A stretch of DNA of 28,769 bases from Clostridia bacterium (GTDB lineage Bacteria > Bacillota > Clostridia > TANB77 > CAG-508), in contig JAAVZQ010000072.1 in the NCBI GenBank assembly GCA_022791735.1, forward strand, positions 1 through 28,769, in the 5' to 3' direction. The notes beneath the pieces were generated by a model that saw nothing but the letters and a program-made list of their open reading frames with translations, was not told the origin of the DNA and did not search any database. Positions within the stretch are counted from its first letter, which is position 1. Every line of letters starts with the position of its first letter. Position numbers and translations under genes: made by a program. Of the stretch, positions 25,706 through 28,769 are shown piece by piece.

Positions 25706-26985
25706 ATGAATAAAAAGAAAAAACTAAATCTAAAACAAGAAAAACGGTATCACACTAGTAGCTTTAATAATTACGATAATAGTGCTAGTGATACTAGCAG
25801 CAGTGACAATAAATGCAGCATTTAATAGTGGAATAATAGATACAGCAGTAAATGGAGCAGTAAATTATGCAGATGCACAGAAAAAAGAACAAATTACATT
25901 TGAAGATTTAGATAAGGATATACAAGATATAGTAAATAAAATAGAAAGCTATGATATAGGAGGAAGCAATCCAACACCAGATACACCAAATCCAACGCCA
26001 GACACGACAGCAAATTGGGATAAAACAAAAGTAGAGCCAGTTGAAAGTGCAGATAATGTAGTAGTACCAGTGCCAAAAGGATTTGTAGCATCAAAAGCAA
26101 CTGGAGAAAATACAGTAGAAGATGGATTTGTAATATATCAAGGGGCAGATGAAGTAAATGATAGCAATGTAGATACAGCTATGACTACAAGAAATCAATT
26201 TGTATGGGTACCAGTACCAGATCCAAGTAAGATGTTTACGACACATGATGGGAAAACTGTAGGACAGTTGTATAATTTTGATATAACCAAAAAAGAATAT
26301 ACAGAAATAGCATGGAGTGCTACAGGATATCGTGAGCCAGATGTAATAACAGGTGATAATGGTTCAGAATATGATGCAGTTGCAAGTAATTATAGCAGTG
26401 CAGGAATAACAGGAATAACGAATGCAGACCAGTTTAAAGCACAATTAGAAGCAGAGTTTGCAAAAATGGAGGCGAGTATTGAAAAGTACCACGGATTTTA
26501 TATAGGAAGATATGAAACAGGAGCAGTATCAACAGCAAAAGCAGTAACAGTAAAAGGAAATGCAGATATAGCAAATCAAACATGGTATAAGTTATATCAA
26601 ATGAATAAAGATATGATAAATGAAAATGGAATAAAGAGTAGTATGATATGGGGAAGTCAGTGGGACCAAACAATGATATGGTTTGATACACAAGGAGGAG
26701 CAAAAAAGGACTATGTATATAACAGTACAGGAAAAGGACATTATGGCACAAATAGCACAACAACTACAGGTTCAAGTACAGTTTATGCAGTAAATAATAT
26801 CTATGATATGGCTGGAAATGGATATGATTTGACGCTTGAAACATATAGTACTATTGTTCGTGTTGTGCGTGGACGGTGATATCTATGGTTCTGGCAGTAG
26901 CTGTCCATCTTCCCTCAGAACTAACAGCTATCCGTCTGGTAGCAGCGAGGTTCGTAATTGTTCTCGTTCTACTTTGGTCATCTAG
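25706..26985 (+). CDS. Prepilin-like surface protein with C-type-lectin/FGE-like C-terminus, two +1 sites
   Basis: A restored 425-aa protein. The N-terminus MNKKKKLNLKQEKNG|ITLVALIITIIVLVILAAV is prepilin-like: a basic leader, Gly at the -1 cleavage position, then a long hydrophobic helix, with Ala where pilins have Glu5. A Pro-Thr linker (NPTPDTPNPTPDTT) follows, then a globular domain with FVWVPVPDPSKMF, KYHGFYIGRYETG, TWYKLYQMNKDM, SSMIWGSQWDQTM, NNIYDMAGNG and RVVRGG, as in formylglycine-enzyme/sulfatase-modifying-factor-like folds. CGG sites: C 25745 at the putative cleavage glycine (Gly14), and C 26874 in RVVRG|GDIYG (Gly390). The tail runs to TAG 26983-26985. AAGGAG lies upstream, with a spacing of about ten bases. 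Probably exported and displayed; the ligand is unknown. Confidence 0.82.
26875..26985 (+). other. Candidate hypervariable C-terminus (diversity-generating retroelement target region)
   Basis: The last 36 codons differ sharply from the gene body: GC close to 50%, codons mostly ending in C or T (GGC AGT AGC TGT, AAC AGC TAT), and the pattern RGGxxxxGSxxPxSxRxxxxPSxSxxxxxxRSxL seen at the ends of C-type-lectin/FGE-fold proteins diversified by retroelements. Ser, Tyr, Asp, Gly, Asn, Ile and Cys at the variable places are what adenine-directed mutation of AAC/AAT-type template codons gives. No reverse transcriptase or template repeat is in the window, so this is inference. Confidence 0.4.
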
Positions 26986-27047
26986 AAATTTATATAGTCA
27001 ATGATGGTCAAATGTTATTCAAGTACGCCATTTTAACTACATCACAT

Positions 27048-27090
27048 AAAAATAGCAATATTGGAGTATTTCATCCAGTATTGCTATTTT
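27048..27090 (+). terminator. Terminator after the prepilin-like gene
   Basis: AAAATAGCAATATTGGA pairs with TCCAGTATTGCTATTTT (one G-U), with a loop of about eight bases and a T-rich flank. The rest of 26986-27363 holds a short palindrome TTTGGGA-ATTC-TCCCAAA (27249-27266) and the toxin promoter; no gene is seen. Confidence 0.8.
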
Positions 27091-27327
27091 AGATATTTAA
27101 CAAATTTTCACATTATAGCACCAAGTTGTTTTTTTTATTCTTTATGTCGAACGATTTTCCTTGACATATTTAGCAAAGCGTTATATAAATAATACATAAT
27201 TAAAATCAAATTTTTAAAATTACAGCTTTAGTACTTGCAAAATTTATCTTTGGGAATTCTCCCAAATAAAAAATCAAATTTAAATAATTAATTATAGTAA
27301 CAACTAAAAATTATTAATTAAAATGCA

Positions 27328-27356
27328 TTGCTTTTTGATAGCTTTTAGGATATAAT
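27328..27356 (+). promoter_or_regulatory. Promoter of the toxin-antitoxin pair
   Basis: TTGCTT (27328-27333), 17-bp spacer, TATAAT (27351-27356), 16 bases before the toxin ATG. The short leader and AAGGAG place the start at 27373. Confidence 0.65.
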
Positions 27357-27372
27357 ATAAGGAGTGATAAAA

Positions 27373-27732
27373 ATGTACACTGTTGAATTGTACAAGGATA
27401 AGCATGGTAAAAGTGAGGTTCATGAATATATACAGAAATTAAATAAGAATAATAGCAAAGAAAATAGACAAAGAAGTAAGAAGATAAGTGCATATATAGA
27501 TTTATTAGCGGAATCTGGATTAACGCTTAAAGAACCATATATAAAGAAAATTGCTAAAGAAATATGGGAACTTAGACCACTAAGAGATAGAATACTATTT
27601 GCAAGTTATTATAATAGTAAATTTGTATTACTAAGTATATTCACAAAGAAAACACAGAAAACACCTAAATTAGAAATTGAAAAGGCAAAAAGATTATTAG
27701 AAGATTACAAAAAAAGGAGTGTAGATAAATGA
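27373..27732 (+). CDS. HigB/RelE-type toxin (phage-derived Gp49-like family)
   Basis: 119 aa from ATG 27373 (AAGGAG upstream; GTG 27364 lies in the site itself). It shows the Gp49/HigB pattern: V-ELYKDKHGKSEVHEYI at the start, then KEPYIKKIAKEIWELRPLRDRILFASYYNSKFVLLSIFTKKTQKTPKLEIEKAKRLLEDY, where 'iweLRp..dRi.f.......vlL..f.KKtqktP..ei..A' is the family core. Such toxins are ribosome-dependent mRNA endonucleases. The downstream antitoxin overlaps by four bases. No in-frame CGG occurs. Confidence 0.88.
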   Translation: MYTVELYKDKHGKSEVHEYIQKLNKNNSKENRQRSKKISAYIDLLAESGLTLKEPYIKKIAKEIWELRPLRDRILFASYYNSKFVLLSIFTKKTQKTPKLEIEKAKRLLEDYKKRSVDK

Positions 27733-28022
27733 GCGAATTTGAAAACTGGGAAGAAGTGAGAAAAGAGTTTAATTTTACACCAGAAGAAGAGGCAGAAATA
27801 GAACTTGAAAAGGAGCTTATAAAATCAGCTATTGCAGTAAGGAAAAAGTCTAATTTAACACAAAGAGAATTAAGCAAGAAAAGTGGTATTATACAACCGT
27901 CTATTGCAAGGATAGAAAAATTTGCTCGTTCACCACAAACTTCAACGTTGATTAAATTATTATATCCTATGGGATATACAATAAAGATTGTTCCATTAAA
28001 GAAAACAAAGAATAAAAAGTAA
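27729..28022 (+). CDS. HigA-type antitoxin, XRE-family HTH
   Basis: 97 aa. Residues about 33-85 form a lambda-repressor-like HTH (AIAVRKKSNLTQRELSKKSGIIQPSIARIEKFARSPQTSTLIKLLYPMGYTIKIV). The acidic N-terminal extension (FENWEEVRKEFNFTPEEEAEIELEKELI) is usual for antitoxins of Gp49-type toxins. The start overlaps the toxin stop (ATGA), giving translational coupling in toxin-first order. It probably represses its own promoter at 27328-27356. Confidence 0.88.
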   Translation: MSEFENWEEVRKEFNFTPEEEAEIELEKELIKSAIAVRKKSNLTQRELSKKSGIIQPSIARIEKFARSPQTSTLIKLLYPMGYTIKIVPLKKTKNKK

Positions 28023-28152
28023 AACTTGGTATAAAGTATGATTTGCATAAACTTATAACTGTATGTTATTAGAAAAAATTAAAGATTGTCAACACCAACC
28101 AAAATTGTATTTTAATTCGTCTAAATATTAGAAAGGTAAAAGGGTGATACAA

Positions 28153-28769
28153 ATGAACAAAAAACTGATAATAGTAATACTTATATCAATTTTAGTGATA
28201 ATAGGAATTTGTTTTATACCTAGATTAATGGAGCTAGGAGATGTAGGTATAGGAAAATGGAAAGGGCAAAATCCAAGTCAAACAGAGGGAATAAATATAG
28301 CACTTACATTAGAAGATAAGGTTCAAGAAAATACAATTTGGTGTGGAACTTTCCAACTTATTTGGAATGATTTGAAAAATGATTTAGCAAAACAAGACAT
28401 AGTGTTTGAGCCACAATTAGAAGTTGTAGAGAACTTAAACAAAGGGACTTTTAAGGAGAGTGATATATCAGACAAGTATTACTATAAAGTATATGGATAT
28501 CCATCATTGGAGCTAAAAAAAGAGATAGAGAAGGCTATAAAAGACAAGTTTAATGAAACTAGTGATATATTGGATGATTTTGATTGGAATGATAGGAATG
28601 CAGGAGACTATTTCTTATATACAATGCTAAGGAAAAATTTTGAATTTGTTACAACATTTCAGGATTTGGCAGAAGGAAAGTTTGGAAATAGTGCAAAAAA
28701 TGTAAAATATTTTGGATTTGATAATGCAAATGAGACAGAATTAAGAAAGTATAATGAACAAATTCAGGT
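28153..28769 (+). CDS. Membrane-anchored extracellular protein of unknown function (3' end outside window)
   Basis: Open from ATG 28153 to the window edge (205 codons) with AGAAAGGTAAAAGGGTGA upstream. It has an N-terminal signal anchor (KKLIIVILISILVIIGICFIP), then IGKWKGQNPSQTEGINIALTLEDKVQENTIWCGTFQLIWNDLKNDLAKQDIVFEPQLEVVENLNKG..., a mainly alpha/beta secreted domain. The NTIWCGTFQLIWNDL segment is reminiscent of proteins seen in uncultured clostridia, but I cannot name a family. No CGG occurs in the visible part. Confidence 0.7.
   Translation, partial: MNKKLIIVILISILVIIGICFIPRLMELGDVGIGKWKGQNPSQTEGINIALTLEDKVQENTIWCGTFQLIWNDLKNDLAKQDIVFEPQLEVVENLNKGTFKESDISDKYYYKVYGYPSLELKKEIEKAIKDKFNETSDILDDFDWNDRNAGDYFLYTMLRKNFEFVTTFQDLAEGKFGNSAKNVKYFGFDNANETELRKYNEQIQ

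Noticed and set aside
7531..26985. Treating the split genes as pseudogenes
   Set aside because: Essential single-copy-type genes (sufC, sufD, mnmA) are affected, every lesion is the same one-base event before GGN, and no other lesion types (stops, deletions) are present.
2517..26985. Systematic sequencing or base-calling insertion of C before GG
   Set aside because: It would occur in all codon phases and, for plus-strand genes, equally as an extra G after CC; neither is seen. Not fully excluded without raw reads.
26875..28769. Reverse transcriptase or template repeat near the candidate variable region
   Set aside because: No RT motifs and no second copy of the tail sequence were seen in the remaining sequence of the window.
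1..28769. tRNA gene able to decode CGG, CRISPR arrays, insertion sequences
   Set aside because: No cloverleaf-like tRNA sequence, no regularly spaced repeats and no transposase were found; the palindromes F1 and F2 have no coding capacity.

Overview
This window comes from a low-GC, Gram-positive-type bacterium, most likely an uncultured gut member of the Clostridia. The evidence is AT-rich coding sequence, strong Shine-Dalgarno sites, consensus sigma-A promoters with 17-bp spacers, a SufCBDSU iron-sulfur operon, a LiaF/DUF4097 pair, a BceAB/LolDE-type ABC exporter beside an OmpR-type two-component system, and a prepilin-like protein starting GITLVALIITI. No rRNA, tRNA, CRISPR array or transposase was recognised.

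The outstanding observation concerns genetic decoding. Twelve genes that look broken are all broken in the same way: an in-frame CGG codon after which the conserved protein continues exactly one base further on, so that the C is skipped and GGA, GGT or GGC is read as glycine. I count 16 such sites (10 GGA, 5 GGT, 1 GGC). The skipped C lies at 3472 and 2613 on the minus strand, and at 7720, 8944, 12531, 12778, 13669, 13745, 13896, 17825, 18188, 18566, 21595, 24357, 25745 and 26874 on the plus strand. They fall in core genes (sufC, sufD, mnmA) and in invariant glycines (the SufC P-loop, an ABC LSGGQ signature). In the other genes of native composition I find no in-frame CGG decoded as arginine, with one exception at 1536-1534. 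CGT, CGC and CGA are used normally. The simplest reading is that CGG is not an arginine codon here but a +1 frameshift (or quadruplet CGGN = Gly) signal. All CDS coordinates below are for the restored proteins.

Layout. 1-1001: end of a RibD-C/DHFR-like gene and a Nudix hydrolase. 1165-3880 (minus): an operator-controlled gene of unknown function, then the TIGR03915/TIGR03916 radical-SAM DNA-metabolism pair. 4109-4486: a GC-richer single-gene cassette. 4566-6499: threonylcarbamoyl-AMP synthase and aminopeptidase C. 6505-7437: a second GC-richer cassette (alpha/beta-hydrolase). 7531-9061: LiaF-like and DUF4097 envelope-stress proteins. 9226-12008: an 816-aa repeat protein of unknown function and a small partner. 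12348-17864: ABC exporter plus two-component system. 17993-25332: DtxR-like regulator, sufCBDSU and mnmA, interrupted by a minus-strand 49-aa cassette. 25706-26985: a prepilin-like protein ending in a C-type-lectin/FGE-like domain whose last part looks like a diversity-generating retroelement target. 27373-28022: a HigBA-like toxin-antitoxin pair. 28153-end: a partial membrane-anchored protein.

Two families of long intercistronic palindromes (called F1 and F2 here) sit just after stop codons between 12 and 25 kb. Their ends are conserved, but the interiors are specific to each copy and self-complementary. At least two of the three GC-richer cassettes use CGG as an ordinary Arg codon and would be truncated if the native rule applied to them.
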